Shown here: piece by piece, positions 56,055 to 64,000 of the stretch | How positions within the stretch are numbered: the first letter of the stretch is position 1 | How the letters are laid out: the number at the start of each line of letters is the position of its first letter | Source: Pontivivens insulae | GTDB lineage: Bacteria; Pseudomonadota; Alphaproteobacteria; Rhodobacterales; Rhodobacteraceae | Length of the DNA stretch: 64,000 nucleotides | NCBI RefSeq assembly: GCF_900302495.1 | Contig: NZ_OMKW01000004.1 | Coordinates: 186,001 to 250,000, forward strand | Reading direction: 5' to 3' | Position numbers and translations under genes: made by a program | The notes under the pieces: model-generated | Database searches by the model: none | What the model was told of the DNA's origin: nothing | Seen by the model: the letters and a program-made list of their open reading frames with translations, nothing else

Positions 56055-56074
56055 CAAATACCCCCGCCGGAGGC
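56055..56074. repeat. Intergenic repeat, copy 2
   Basis: CAAATACCCCCGCCGGAGGC between glnD and murJ, nearly the same as the copies at 16021 and 61407. Confidence 0.65.
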
Positions 56075-56150
56075 GAGCGACCGCTCCAACAGCGCGCACG
56101 GTCGCTTTTCTTCCCGTGACCCCGGCTGCGAACAGGGATAAGGCGGTGGC

Positions 56151-57692
56151 ATGAAACCGATCCGCCTGCTTTCCGCATTTCTGACCGTTGGGGCCTGGAC
56201 CCTGCTGAGCCGTATCCTCGGCTTTGCCCGCGATATCCTGATCGCGGCTTATCTCGGCGCTGGGCCAGTGGCGGAGGCATTTCTGGTCGCGTTCTCGCTG
56301 CCCAACATGTTCCGGCGTTTTTTTGCGGAGGGCGCGTTCAACACCGCCTTTGTCCCGATGTTCTCGAAACGGGTGGAGCAGGGCGAAGGGGCGCTCGGCT
56401 TTGCCCGGGACGCGTTCAGCGGTTTGGCAGGTGTGTTGATCGTCTTCACGCTGATCGCTCAGCTGGCCATGCCAGGACTTGTCTTGCTGATGGCCTCAGG
56501 CTTCGCTGAGGATCAACGCTTCGATCTGGCGGTGGAGATGGGGCGCATCGCATTTCCCTACATCCTGTTCATCTCTCTGGCGGCTCTGCTTTCTGGCGTG
56601 CTGAATGCGACGGGGCGTTTTGTGGCGGCTGCCGCTGCTCCGGTCGTCCTCAACATCATCCTCGTTGCGATGATGCTGGGCGCATCGGCGCTGGGCTATG
56701 ATATCGGAATGGCCTTGGCTTGGGGGGTTCCGCTGGCGGGCATCGCGCAACTCGTCTTGCTGTGGAGTGCGGCTGCACGCGCGGGGTTCCGGCTGGTTCC
56801 CGCGCGGCCGAGGTTGACGCCGGAACTGCGTCGTTTAGCTGTGATCGCTTTTCCCGCGGCCCTTGCCGGTGGTGTCATGCAGATCAACCTGCTCGTCGGA
56901 CGGCAGGTGGCCAGTTTTTTCGACGGCGCAGTCGCTTGGCTGAACTATGCTGATCGGCTCTATCAACTTCCCCTCGGCGTGGTTGGCATCGCAATCGGCG
57001 TCGTGCTATTGCCCGACCTTTCGCGCCGTTTGAGCGCCGGTGATGCTGTGGGCGGGCGCGAGGCGGTGAACCGCGCGGCAGAGTTCTCGCTGGCATTGAG
57101 CTTACCCGCTGCCGTCGCGCTGATCATCGTGCCATTGCCGATTGTGACCGTTCTGTTTGAGCGCGGGGCGTTTTCAGGGATCGACGCCGCCGCAACGGCT
57201 CAGGCGGTTGCTGTCTATGGGGCCGGGCTTCCGGCCTTTGTGCTGCTCAAGGTCGTGCAACCGATATTCTTCGCGCGTGAGGACACGAAAACCCCCTTCC
57301 GGCTCGCCGTCGTCGGTATGGTGGTGAATGTGGCCGTCGCCGTTGGGCTGGCGCCCGTGATGGGTTTTCTGGCAGCTGCCCTTGGCACCACGCTTGCAGC
57401 ATGGGTCAATTTTGCGCTGCTCTGGCGGGCAGCCCGGCAGTTCGGAGACGCCGCGCGGCCAGATAGCCGACTGCGCCGGGCCTTCCCCCGCCTTGCGTTG
57501 GCTGCCTTTGGTATGGGGTTGGCGCTCTGGGCCAGTGTGAACTTGGCGGGTGATGCCTTTGTGCTTGCTGGCGTACGCTACATCGCTCTCGCCGGTTTGG
57601 TCGCTGGCGGCGCAACCACTTACGCGATCATTGCCGTCGCGACAGGAGCCGTGTCAAAATCCACTCTGCGTCAGGCAGTCAGACGCGGCTGA
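56151..57692 (+). CDS. murJ: Lipid II flippase MurJ
   Basis: 513 residues, about 14 membrane helices, MOP-superfamily flippase that moves lipid II across the inner membrane for peptidoglycan synthesis. Start FLTVGAWTLLSRILGFARDILIAAYLGAG (about 9-37), then FRRFFAEGAFNTAFVPMFS, both hallmark MurJ segments. The glnD-murJ order is conserved in Rhodobacteraceae as I know it; trpS, which often follows, is here about 4 kb further on. It overlaps the convergent DMT gene tail by 14 bases. Confidence 0.95.
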   Translation: MKPIRLLSAFLTVGAWTLLSRILGFARDILIAAYLGAGPVAEAFLVAFSLPNMFRRFFAEGAFNTAFVPMFSKRVEQGEGALGFARDAFSGLAGVLIVFTLIAQLAMPGLVLLMASGFAEDQRFDLAVEMGRIAFPYILFISLAALLSGVLNATGRFVAAAAAPVVLNIILVAMMLGASALGYDIGMALAWGVPLAGIAQLVLLWSAAARAGFRLVPARPRLTPELRRLAVIAFPAALAGGVMQINLLVGRQVASFFDGAVAWLNYADRLYQLPLGVVGIAIGVVLLPDLSRRLSAGDAVGGREAVNRAAEFSLALSLPAAVALIIVPLPIVTVLFERGAFSGIDAAATAQAVAVYGAGLPAFVLLKVVQPIFFAREDTKTPFRLAVVGMVVNVAVAVGLAPVMGFLAAALGTTLAAWVNFALLWRAARQFGDAARPDSRLRRAFPRLALAAFGMGLALWASVNLAGDAFVLAGVRYIALAGLVAGGATTYAIIAVATGAVSKSTLRQAVRRG

Positions 57693-58542
57693 CTTTCGCC
57701 GCGACGTGCTCTCTCCAGACGAGAAGCAGGGCCGCCCCTACGATTGTTGCCGCACCGATCAGGCTCAGCCCGCTTGGGATCACGCCGAAAAGGGCGAAAT
57801 CCAGCAATGCCGCGAAGATCAGCGTTGTGTAGAAAAATGGCATGGCAAAGCTGGCCTCCCCCTTCATGGCCTGAAGAAAGCAAACCTGCGCGCTCACGAC
57901 ACAAAGCCCCAGACCTGCGAGGCCCAGCCATTGCAAGCTGCTTGGCGCATTCCAGACAAAGCTCGCAACGGTCAGGGCGATCACGCATCCGATGATATTG
58001 TTCACAATCAGGATCTGAAATGGTGCTTCCCGCGCGGTCAGACGCTTGATCGCGATCACTTCGGCGCCCATCAGCACGGCTCCGGCAAGCGCAATCAATG
58101 CGGCGGGTTGCATGGCATCTGTACCGGGACGGATCAACAAAAGCGCACCGGAAAAGGCGATCCCAGCGGCGGCAAACCGCCATTTGCCCACCCGCTCACC
58201 CAGCAAAGGGATGGCCAACAGCATCGCAATAATCGGATTGATGAAGGTGATCGCCGTCGCATCGGCCACCGGCATCAGGGCCACAGCAGCAAACAGACAT
58301 GTCACGCCTCCCCAACCCAGAAAAACCCGCGTCACGTGAAGCGGCAGGTTCGGTTGAACGATCCTTGGTCGCAGTGCAACTGCCCCGATTGACAATGCGG
58401 CCAGCGCAAAGACGAAGCGTCCTGCACTGACCTGAAACGGGTGCAGTGCATCAGGTCCAGAGCCAAGCGCTTTCGCGATCAGCGAAGCGGCCCCCATGCA
58501 GGCGGCAGCGATCAGCATCATTGCGACCACGCGCAGGTTCAT
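57679..58542 (-). CDS. DMT-superfamily (EamA) transporter
   Basis: 287 residues with ten hydrophobic segments in two EamA repeats (about 5-135 and 145-280). Markers are the first helix VVAMMLIAAACMGAASLIAKAL and FLGWGGVTCLFAAVALMPVADATAITFINPI, typical of drug/metabolite exporters of the RhaT/YdcZ-like group. Substrate unknown. Its ATG overlaps the stop of the GNAT gene by four bases, so the two form an operon. Confidence 0.9.
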   Translation of the reverse strand: MNLRVVAMMLIAAACMGAASLIAKALGSGPDALHPFQVSAGRFVFALAALSIGAVALRPRIVQPNLPLHVTRVFLGWGGVTCLFAAVALMPVADATAITFINPIIAMLLAIPLLGERVGKWRFAAAGIAFSGALLLIRPGTDAMQPAALIALAGAVLMGAEVIAIKRLTAREAPFQILIVNNIIGCVIALTVASFVWNAPSSLQWLGLAGLGLCVVSAQVCFLQAMKGEASFAMPFFYTTLIFAALLDFALFGVIPSGLSLIGAATIVGAALLLVWREHVAAKVSRV

Positions 58543-59003
58543 ATCAATCGCTCCAGTGTTACGGATGTCGGCCGGTCATATCCCGGATGGGACGTGCGTG
58601 CGACCTCAACGAAGCCCAGCTTTTTGAAGGCGCGCTGGTTGTCAACGAGTTCTACACGGGTCTCCAGACGCAGAACCGGGCGATCAGCCAACTCAATAGC
58701 CCAGTCAATCAACCGCCGTGCAATACCCTGCCCTTGATGGCGAGGGTGAACGGCGAGCTTGCCCAGATAGGCGTGATCTGCCCTCCGGCTCAGGAACGCG
58801 CAGCCCACAACCATGTCTGCGTGTCGCGCGACCAGCAGCACTTGCTCCACGCGATGCAATGCAATGTCATGCACGCGCGTGCGATGCAGCGATGAGGGAG
58901 GATCTATCCGCCCATCCATCGGCGCGAAAGCTGTGTGCAAAAGGGCCAGCACGGCGGCGTCCTGCGCAAAGCTTGGCCCCGTGATTTCGATGCGAACTGT
59001 CAT
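58539..59003 (-). CDS. GNAT family N-acetyltransferase
   Basis: 154 residues. Acetyl-CoA motif LGKLAVHPRHQGQGIARRLI (about 85-104) and LRLETRVELVDNQRAFKKLGFVEV define a GNAT domain. The substrate is unknown; the co-transcribed DMT exporter hints at a small-molecule detoxifying or resistance role, which is inference. Start 59003 (MTVRIEI) fits the fold; the longer frame to 59099 adds a Cys-rich unlikely leader. No strong ribosome site is visible. Confidence 0.86.
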   Translation of the reverse strand: MTVRIEITGPSFAQDAAVLALLHTAFAPMDGRIDPPSSLHRTRVHDIALHRVEQVLLVARHADMVVGCAFLSRRADHAYLGKLAVHPRHQGQGIARRLIDWAIELADRPVLRLETRVELVDNQRAFKKLGFVEVARTSHPGYDRPTSVTLERLI

Positions 59004-59212
59004 GGCTCTGCGCTCGCTCACATTCCGGTCGGGGTCAACCCTGTTGCAGCCGCAACAAAACGCCATATCGCTCGGGTCGTCTGGAAACATCCTTGCCATT
59101 GACTTGACGGCAGCGGCCCCGGATAAGCGGTACTTCCTTTGTGTCCCGGGTTCGTGCGCAATGGATCAAACCGAAACGACCCGACCTGTGATCCGATGTA
59201 AGGAGAATCGAC

Positions 59213-60385
59213 GTGATCACGCCCGTTCTGCCAACCTATGCACGGGCACCGCTTTCCTTTGTGGAAGGTGAGGGCCCCTGGCTGATGACCGAAGACGGCA
59301 CGCGCTATCTGGACATGGGGGCCGGCATTGCCGTTGCAGCCCTCGGCCACGCGCATCCCCGTCTCATCGCTGCATTGGATAAGCAGAGCCGACGACTCTG
59401 GCACACGTCGAACCTCTACGAGATCCCCAACCAGACCAAGCTGGCGGAAATGCTGGTCGAGCACACATTTGCCGACACGGTGTTCTTCACCAATTCGGGG
59501 ACAGAGGCGACGGAAGCCGCCGTCAAAATGGCGCGGAAATATCATGCCGTTAAGGGCACCGGGCGCGATGAGATCATCACGTTCGATGGATCCTTCCACG
59601 GTCGGACCCTTGGCATGATCTCTGCTGCTGGGGCCGAAAAGCTGACCAACGGCTTCGGTCCGCTTCTGCCCGGATTTGTGCACGTTCCCTTCGGGGACCA
59701 TGACGCGCTGAAGGCCGCGATCACGGATCGTACGGCTGCCATCATGATCGAGCCTGTTCAGGGCGAGGGCGGCATCGTCCCCGTACCGGACCAATGCCTG
59801 AAAGGGCTGCGCGATCTGTGCGATGAGCATGGGATCCTGCTGATCTATGACGAGATCCAGTGCGGTGTCGGGCGGACAGGCAAACTCTTCGCCTATGAAT
59901 GGTCGGGTGCTGCACCTGATATTATGGCGGTGGCCAAGGGTATTGGCGGTGGGTTCCCACTGGGGGCCTGCCTTGCCACGCAAGAGGCCGCAACAGGCAT
60001 GACGGCAGGCACCCACGGCACGACCTATGGTGGCAATCCGCTGGCCTGTGCGGTTGGCTGTGAAGTGATGTCCGTCATGACAGAGGACGGGTTCCTCGAT
60101 CACGTCAACGAGGTTTCAGGGCATCTGCGTCAGGGGCTTGAAGGGCTGGTTGCATCACATCCGGATATTTTCGAGCTTGTGCGCGGCGCCGGTCTCATGA
60201 TCGGGGTCAAGTGCAAGGTTCCAAATATGGACGTGGTCAATGCCGGCTATGACGCGCAGGTGCTCGTCATTCCTGGCGGGGACAACGTGATCCGTATCCT
60301 GCCGCCGCTGATCGTGACGCGCGAGAATATCGACGATGCTGTGCGCCGATTGGATCAGGCCGCAATAGCCCTCGAATCCAGATAA
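59213..60385 (+). CDS. argD: Acetylornithine/succinyl-diaminopimelate aminotransferase
   Basis: 390 residues, PLP fold-type I class III aminotransferase. GTG start after AAGGAG. PLP lysine in [13 protein letters not shown] (about 241-253), the [19 protein letters not shown] block before it, and [18 protein letters not shown] near 95. It makes N-acetylornithine for arginine synthesis and can also serve lysine synthesis. Directly upstream of argF, which confirms the arginine role. Confidence 0.94.
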   Translation: MITPVLPTYARAPLSFVEGEGPWLMTEDGTRYLDMGAGIAVAALGHAHPRLIAALDKQSRRLWHTSNLYEIPNQTKLAEMLVEHTFADTVFFTNSGTEATEAAVKMARKYHAVKGTGRDEIITFDGSFHGRTLGMISAAGAEKLTNGFGPLLPGFVHVPFGDHDALKAAITDRTAAIMIEPVQGEGGIVPVPDQCLKGLRDLCDEHGILLIYDEIQCGVGRTGKLFAYEWSGAAPDIMAVAKGIGGGFPLGACLATQEAATGMTAGTHGTTYGGNPLACAVGCEVMSVMTEDGFLDHVNEVSGHLRQGLEGLVASHPDIFELVRGAGLMIGVKCKVPNMDVVNAGYDAQVLVIPGGDNVIRILPPLIVTRENIDDAVRRLDQAAIALESR

Positions 60386-60391
60386 CATCCC

Positions 60392-60416
60392 GGCCCGGTT
60401 GCAAGTCGACCGGGCC
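60392..60416 (+). other. Intercistronic hairpin between argD and argF
   Basis: GGCCCGGT pairs perfectly with ACCGGGCC across a nine-base loop, seven bases after the argD stop, with no T-run. It may stabilise the upstream mRNA or reduce read-through to argF. Confidence 0.5.
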
Positions 60417-60459
60417 AGCGCACCTCTGCCCGCCACGTGCGCCAGAAGGAAAAAGCAAG

Positions 60460-61386
60460 ATGACCCATTTCCTCGACCTCAACTCCGTGAACGAAACCGA
60501 TCTGCGCGCGATGATTGATCAGGGGCGCCGCATCAAGGATGCGCGCGCGGGCCAGCCCAAGGGCGCGCTCGATGCCGAACAGCCGCTCAAGGATCATATG
60601 GTCGCGCTGATCTTCGAAAAGCCCTCCACCCGCACGCGCACCTCCTTCGATTTGGGTGTGCGCCAGATGGGCGGGCAAACGATGGTGCTGACCGGTTCTG
60701 AAATGCAGCTCGGCCATGGGGAGAGCATTGCCGACACCGCGCGCGTGCTCAGCCGATATGTCGACCTGATCATGATCCGCACCTTTGCCGAAGAGACGTT
60801 GCTGGAACTGGCGGAGTACGCCTCCGTCCCGGTGATCAATGGCCTGACCGACCGCACCCATCCCTGTCAGATCATGGCTGATGTGATGACCTTTGAGGAA
60901 CATAAGGGCCCGATAAAGGGCAAGCGCGTCGTCTGGATGGGCGATGGCAACAATGTGTGCGCCTCCTTCCTGCACGCCGCAGGGCAGTTCGGCTTCGATT
61001 TCACCTTCTGTGGACCAGAGGTGCTCGACCCCGAAGCCGATGCCATCACCTTTGCCCGGTCAAAGGGCAGCGATGTGCGGATCGAGCGTGATGCGGAGAC
61101 AGCAGCCGAAGGCGCGGACCTCATCGTCGCGGATACATGGCTTTCAATGCATGACGACGCCAGCGCACGCGACCGCCGCCACAATCTGCTCAAACCGTAT
61201 CAAGTGAACGAGCGGCTGATGGCTCAGGCGCCAGATGCGCTTTTCATGCATTGCCTGCCAGCCCACCGGAACGAGGAAGTGACAGACGCTGTCATGGATG
61301 GACCACAATCGGTGATCTTTGATGAGGCTGAAAACCGCGTCCATGCCCAAAAAGCCGTCATGCGCTGGTGTCTCGACCGGCTTTGA
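60460..61386 (+). CDS. argF: Ornithine carbamoyltransferase
   Basis: 308 residues. Forms citrulline from ornithine and carbamoyl phosphate. Carbamoyl-phosphate site [13 protein letters not shown] (about 49-61), the [12 protein letters not shown] segment (about 134) and the ornithine-binding [13 protein letters not shown] (about 262-274) are complete. AAGGAAAAAGCAAG precedes the ATG. Same strand as argD, 75 bases downstream, probably one operon with an internal hairpin. Confidence 0.96.
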   Translation: MTHFLDLNSVNETDLRAMIDQGRRIKDARAGQPKGALDAEQPLKDHMVALIFEKPSTRTRTSFDLGVRQMGGQTMVLTGSEMQLGHGESIADTARVLSRYVDLIMIRTFAEETLLELAEYASVPVINGLTDRTHPCQIMADVMTFEEHKGPIKGKRVVWMGDGNNVCASFLHAAGQFGFDFTFCGPEVLDPEADAITFARSKGSDVRIERDAETAAEGADLIVADTWLSMHDDASARDRRHNLLKPYQVNERLMAQAPDALFMHCLPAHRNEEVTDAVMDGPQSVIFDEAENRVHAQKAVMRWCLDRL

Positions 61387-61406
61387 TCCCTGATTTCGGA
61401 TTGGCC

Positions 61407-61454
61407 AAAATACCCCCGCCGGAGGCTTCGACATAAGCTGTCAAATGCCTCCGG
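61407..61454. repeat. Intergenic repeat, copy 3, with long-loop inverted repeat
   Basis: AAAATACCCCCGCCGGAGGC at 61407-61426 is copy 3 of the repeat. Its CCGGAGGC (61419-61426) is complementary to GCCTCCGG at 61447-61454, so the region between the convergent argF and trpS genes may fold into a bidirectional hairpin. Confidence 0.65.
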
Positions 61455-61480
61455 TAATGGCAATTCACCAGATAAGAATT

Positions 61481-62500
61481 TCAGCGCGAGCGCACGAAAC
61501 CCACAATGTCGTAAGTTTTTGCGATGATCGGCTCCGCGACGTTTGCAGCACGTTCGGCCCCTTCGCCCAGAATGCGATCAATTTCGGCCGGGTCGTCCAT
61601 CAAACGGGACATTTCTGTCGAGATCGGTGCCAGTTTTTCGACGGCAAGCTCGGCCAGCGCGGGCTTGAACGTACCGAATTGCGCTCCGCCATATTCAGCG
61701 ATCACCGCATCGCGGGTTGTCCCGGCCAGTGCCGCATAGATGTTCACGAGGTTGCGTGCCTCTGGCCGATCGGCAAGACCGTCCGTGGTTTCGGGCAGCG
61801 GCTCTGGATCGGTCTTGGCCTTGCGGATCTTCTTCGCAATCGTGTCCGCATCATCGGTGAGGTTGATGCGGCTCGCGTCTGAGGGATCGGATTTCGACAT
61901 CTTCTTCGTGCCATCGCGCAGGGACATGACGCGGGTTGCCGCACCCTCGATGATCGGCTGCGTTTCAGGGAAGAACTCTACGCCGTAATCGTGGTTGAAC
62001 TTCGCCGCGATGTCCCGTGTCAGCTCAACATGCTGTTTCTGATCCTCGCCCACGGGCACATGGGTCGCGTGATAGGCAAGGATGTCGGCCGCCATAAGTG
62101 AGGGGTAGGCATAGAGACCAAGCGAGGCTTTCTCGGCATTCTTGCCCGCCTTGTCCTTGAACTGGGTCATCCGGTTCATCCAGCCCATGCGCGCGACGCA
62201 GTTGAAGATCCAGCCAAGCTCTGTGTGTTGCGGCACCTGGCTTTGATTGAACAGGATCGACTTCGCGGGATCGAGGCCTGAGGCGATATAGGCCGCCGCA
62301 AGCTCCCGCGTGGCGTGGCGCAGTTTGGCGGGCTCCTGAAAGCTTGCCGTGATCGCGTGCAGATCGACGATACAGTAAATCGTCTCCATCCCCTCATCCT
62401 GCATTTGGACGAAGCGCTTCACAGCGCCCAGATAATTGCCCAGTTGCAGGTGATTTGTCGGCTGGATGCCGGAGAAGACGCGCGGCGTGAAGCTGGTCAT
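61481..62500 (-). CDS. trpS: Tryptophanyl-tRNA synthetase
   Basis: 339 residues, class I synthetase. HIGH-type motif [16 protein letters not shown] (about 10-25) and KMSKS loop [10 protein letters not shown] are both intact. Typical bacterial length. Start 62500 (MTSFTPR) rather than the longer frame to 62557, because the family begins here and the extra part overlaps the divergent yaiI start region. In many Rhodobacteraceae trpS directly follows murJ; here four genes intervene. Confidence 0.95.
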   Translation of the reverse strand: MTSFTPRVFSGIQPTNHLQLGNYLGAVKRFVQMQDEGMETIYCIVDLHAITASFQEPAKLRHATRELAAAYIASGLDPAKSILFNQSQVPQHTELGWIFNCVARMGWMNRMTQFKDKAGKNAEKASLGLYAYPSLMAADILAYHATHVPVGEDQKQHVELTRDIAAKFNHDYGVEFFPETQPIIEGAATRVMSLRDGTKKMSKSDPSDASRINLTDDADTIAKKIRKAKTDPEPLPETTDGLADRPEARNLVNIYAALAGTTRDAVIAEYGGAQFGTFKPALAELAVEKLAPISTEMSRLMDDPAEIDRILGEGAERAANVAEPIIAKTYDIVGFVRSR

Positions 62501-62556
62501 TGCAAAACCCTCGGGATAGATCGGGGGCGTTATCCTATGTCTGACAGGATTTGCCA

Positions 62557-63003
62557 ATGGCCCTCTATATCGACGCTGATGCCTGCCCGGTGAAAGAGGA
62601 GGCCAAGAAGGTCGCCCACCGCCACAAGATGAAGGTCTTTGTCGTGTCGAATGGTGGCATCCGGCCTGATCCGCATCCTGATGTGGAAACCGTCGTGGTC
62701 GAGGCCGGCCCCGATATCGCGGATAAATGGATCGCTGACCGCACGGGGCCGGGCGACATTTGTGTGACCTCTGACATTCCTCTCGCTGACGCGGTTCTCA
62801 AATCTGGCGCTATTGCCATTCAGCCTGATGGGGAAGTGTTCACAACCTCCTCCATCGGCAACCGGTTGGCTATGCGCGATCTGATGCAGGATTTGCGCGC
62901 TGCCGATCCGTTCCGGCAGGGCGGCGGCAAACCGTTCTCAAAGGCGGACCGATCTCGCTTCCTTGACCGCCTCGAAGCGTTGGCGCGCAAGGCAAGCCGC
63001 TAA
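62557..63003 (+). CDS. yaiI: YaiI/YqxD family (UPF0178) protein
   Basis: 148 residues. The family opening [20 protein letters not shown] and later [19 protein letters not shown], then [19 protein letters not shown], are diagnostic of the UPF0178/DUF188 group, a small PIN-like domain with conserved acidic residues whose function is not established. ATG 62557 after CAGGAT; divergent from trpS and convergent (four-base overlap) with the MFS gene. Confidence 0.92.
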   Translation: MALYIDADACPVKEEAKKVAHRHKMKVFVVSNGGIRPDPHPDVETVVVEAGPDIADKWIADRTGPGDICVTSDIPLADAVLKSGAIAIQPDGEVFTTSSIGNRLAMRDLMQDLRAADPFRQGGGKPFSKADRSRFLDRLEALARKASR

Positions 63004-64000
63004 CGGCGCAGGGCGACGATAAAACAGGCCGTTCCGATCAGCGCAGCGGCAATAAGTGCAGACGTCAGCCCAACCGCATCTGCCAAGGCCCCCAGCAGCA
63101 GTGCGCCCAATGCCGTTGCGCCCAGCGCGGTCGTCGTCCAAAGGCTCATCACGCGACCGCGCATGTCATCGGTCAGCCGGATCTGCAAGGCGGACTGAAT
63201 TCCCACGCCAATCAACGTGCCCGAAGCCCCCAGCCCGGCAAGGCAAAGCAGGGCAACCGGCCAGCTGCCGACGAGCCCTAGCGCGCCCGTCAGAGCGAGA
63301 GAGATGTATCCCGCCACGACTGAAAGGCGCGGCAGCCCGTCAAGTGCTCGGATCGGGTGCGTTGCCAGCCATACGGAGGCAATCAGCGCGCCAAACCCGG
63401 CGGCGGCGGTGAGCTGCCCCAACCCGTCTGCCCCGCGCGCAAAGCTGCCATCGGCGATCACCGGCAGAATCTCCTGCACCCCTCGACCAAAAACCGATGT
63501 GATGGTCGTCAGAGCGATGCCCATGAAGATCAGCCGGTCCTTGCCAACTTCCGCCAACCCGCCCTTGAAGGCGTCAACGAAGTTCTCGCGTCGCGCTTGG
63601 CGTGCTTTCTCGCGTGGATGGATCAGGGCCAGCGCCCAGAGCAAGGGTAGGAACGACACTGTGGTCACCAGCATTGTCACGCTCACGCCGTAGCGGGCGA
63701 TCAGCGCACCTGCGATGAAGGGGCCCAGAAAGCGGGAGAGATTGAAGTTGATCGAGATGATCGGAACAGCTGCACCGATTTGATCCACTGGAACCAGTCG
63801 GGGTGCCAGTGTCATGCGCAAGGGGTGATGCATGGCCATGACAAGACCAAACAGCGTCGTGAAGGCCACCAGCACCCCTGGCGTAAGAAGTTCGCTGCGC
63901 TGCACAAGAAATAGGGCGGCGGACACCGCTGCAAGAGCTGCCTGAACCCAAATCGTGGCGCGGCGCGCATCCGTCCTGTCGGCAACCACACCCAGCAGTG
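63000..64000 (-). CDS. MFS exporter, EntS-like (MFS_3), truncated by window edge
   Basis: About 333 residues of an MFS transporter are visible; the frame stays open to the right edge. The edge region reads LLGVVADRTDARRAT, which is motif A between helices 2 and 3, so roughly the first 50-60 residues are missing. The remaining ten or so membrane helices and ALQIRLTDDMRGRVMSLWT (second-half motif) match the MFS_3/EntS group that exports siderophores or drugs. No siderophore genes are in the window. Confidence 0.85.
   Translation of the reverse strand, partial: LLGVVADRTDARRATIWVQAALAAVSAALFLVQRSELLTPGVLVAFTTLFGLVMAMHHPLRMTLAPRLVPVDQIGAAVPIISINFNLSRFLGPFIAGALIARYGVSVTMLVTTVSFLPLLWALALIHPREKARQARRENFVDAFKGGLAEVGKDRLIFMGIALTTITSVFGRGVQEILPVIADGSFARGADGLGQLTAAAGFGALIASVWLATHPIRALDGLPRLSVVAGYISLALTGALGLVGSWPVALLCLAGLGASGTLIGVGIQSALQIRLTDDMRGRVMSLWTTTALGATALGALLLGALADAVGLTSALIAAALIGTACFIVALRR

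Noticed and set aside
59018-60103. 361-codon minus-strand frame
   Set aside because: Antisense to argD, without start signals or family motifs.

Overview
This 64 kb window is a chromosomal segment of an alphaproteobacterium, most likely a member of the Rhodobacteraceae (Roseobacter group). The supporting signs are a class I (archaeal-type) lysyl-tRNA synthetase, an NDUFS4-like complex I accessory subunit next to tRNA-Arg(TCT), a DmdC-like acyl-CoA dehydrogenase, a NifU-like scaffold gene with an Irr-type palindrome in front of it, glnD-murJ linkage, GC-rich DNA throughout, and a short intergenic repeat (core ACCCCCGCCGGAGGC) present in three copies. I see no transposon, prophage, CRISPR array or rRNA operon. 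The family assignment is inference from gene content.

Layout. 1-3.4 kb (minus): a large MscS-type channel cut by the window edge, a Crp/Fnr regulator and a Bcr/CflA-type efflux pump. 3.6-7.6 kb: a small lipoprotein, an SDR reductase, a 1-Cys peroxiredoxin, an M48 lipoprotein protease and a methyltransferase. 7.7-10.3 kb is the accessory-looking part: an orphan BrnA-like antitoxin, a small Pro-rich ORF, about 1 kb of degenerate ~231-bp tandem repeats and a lower-GC HNH endonuclease. 10.3-22.2 kb: EttA, an HWE-type histidine kinase, a MOSC protein, a secreted protein, NadD, a cupin, a TerB-like protein, class I LysRS, a hybrid histidine kinase and a large right-handed beta-helix protein. 22.4-31.3 kb: small envelope proteins, UvrB, a small gene behind a likely EcfG-type promoter, the complex I subunit, tRNA-Arg, PhnM, a LysE exporter, UspA, a Tat-exported MsrB, and the fssA(nifU-like)-tsaB-rimI cluster.

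31.4-39.3 kb holds acyl-CoA dehydrogenase, pyruvate carboxylase and ClpA. 39.4-43.6 kb holds an orphan proton-driven stator pair (ExbB/TolQ/MotA-like plus a MotB/OmpA-like protein with a ~400-residue coiled coil), divergent from a LysM plus substrate-binding-domain fusion. 43.6-52 kb is mostly minus strand and holds ChaC, a DUF2125 protein and a compact run rsmI-yraN-BON lipoprotein-gshB-hydrolase-hisC-tyrC-extensin-like. 52-64 kb holds the LpoA-like lipoprotein overlapping glnD, murJ, a GNAT/DMT pair, argD-argF, trpS, yaiI and a truncated MFS exporter.

Most of the window is ordinary housekeeping. The parts that deserve a second look are the stator/LysM locus (39.4-43.6 kb), the repeat plus HNH island (8.1-10.3 kb), the tRNA-phnM junction (26.6-26.7 kb), and two candidate regulatory sites: EcfG-type at 25914 and Irr-type at 29617. 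I cannot claim a proven new system. The stator locus is the best candidate.
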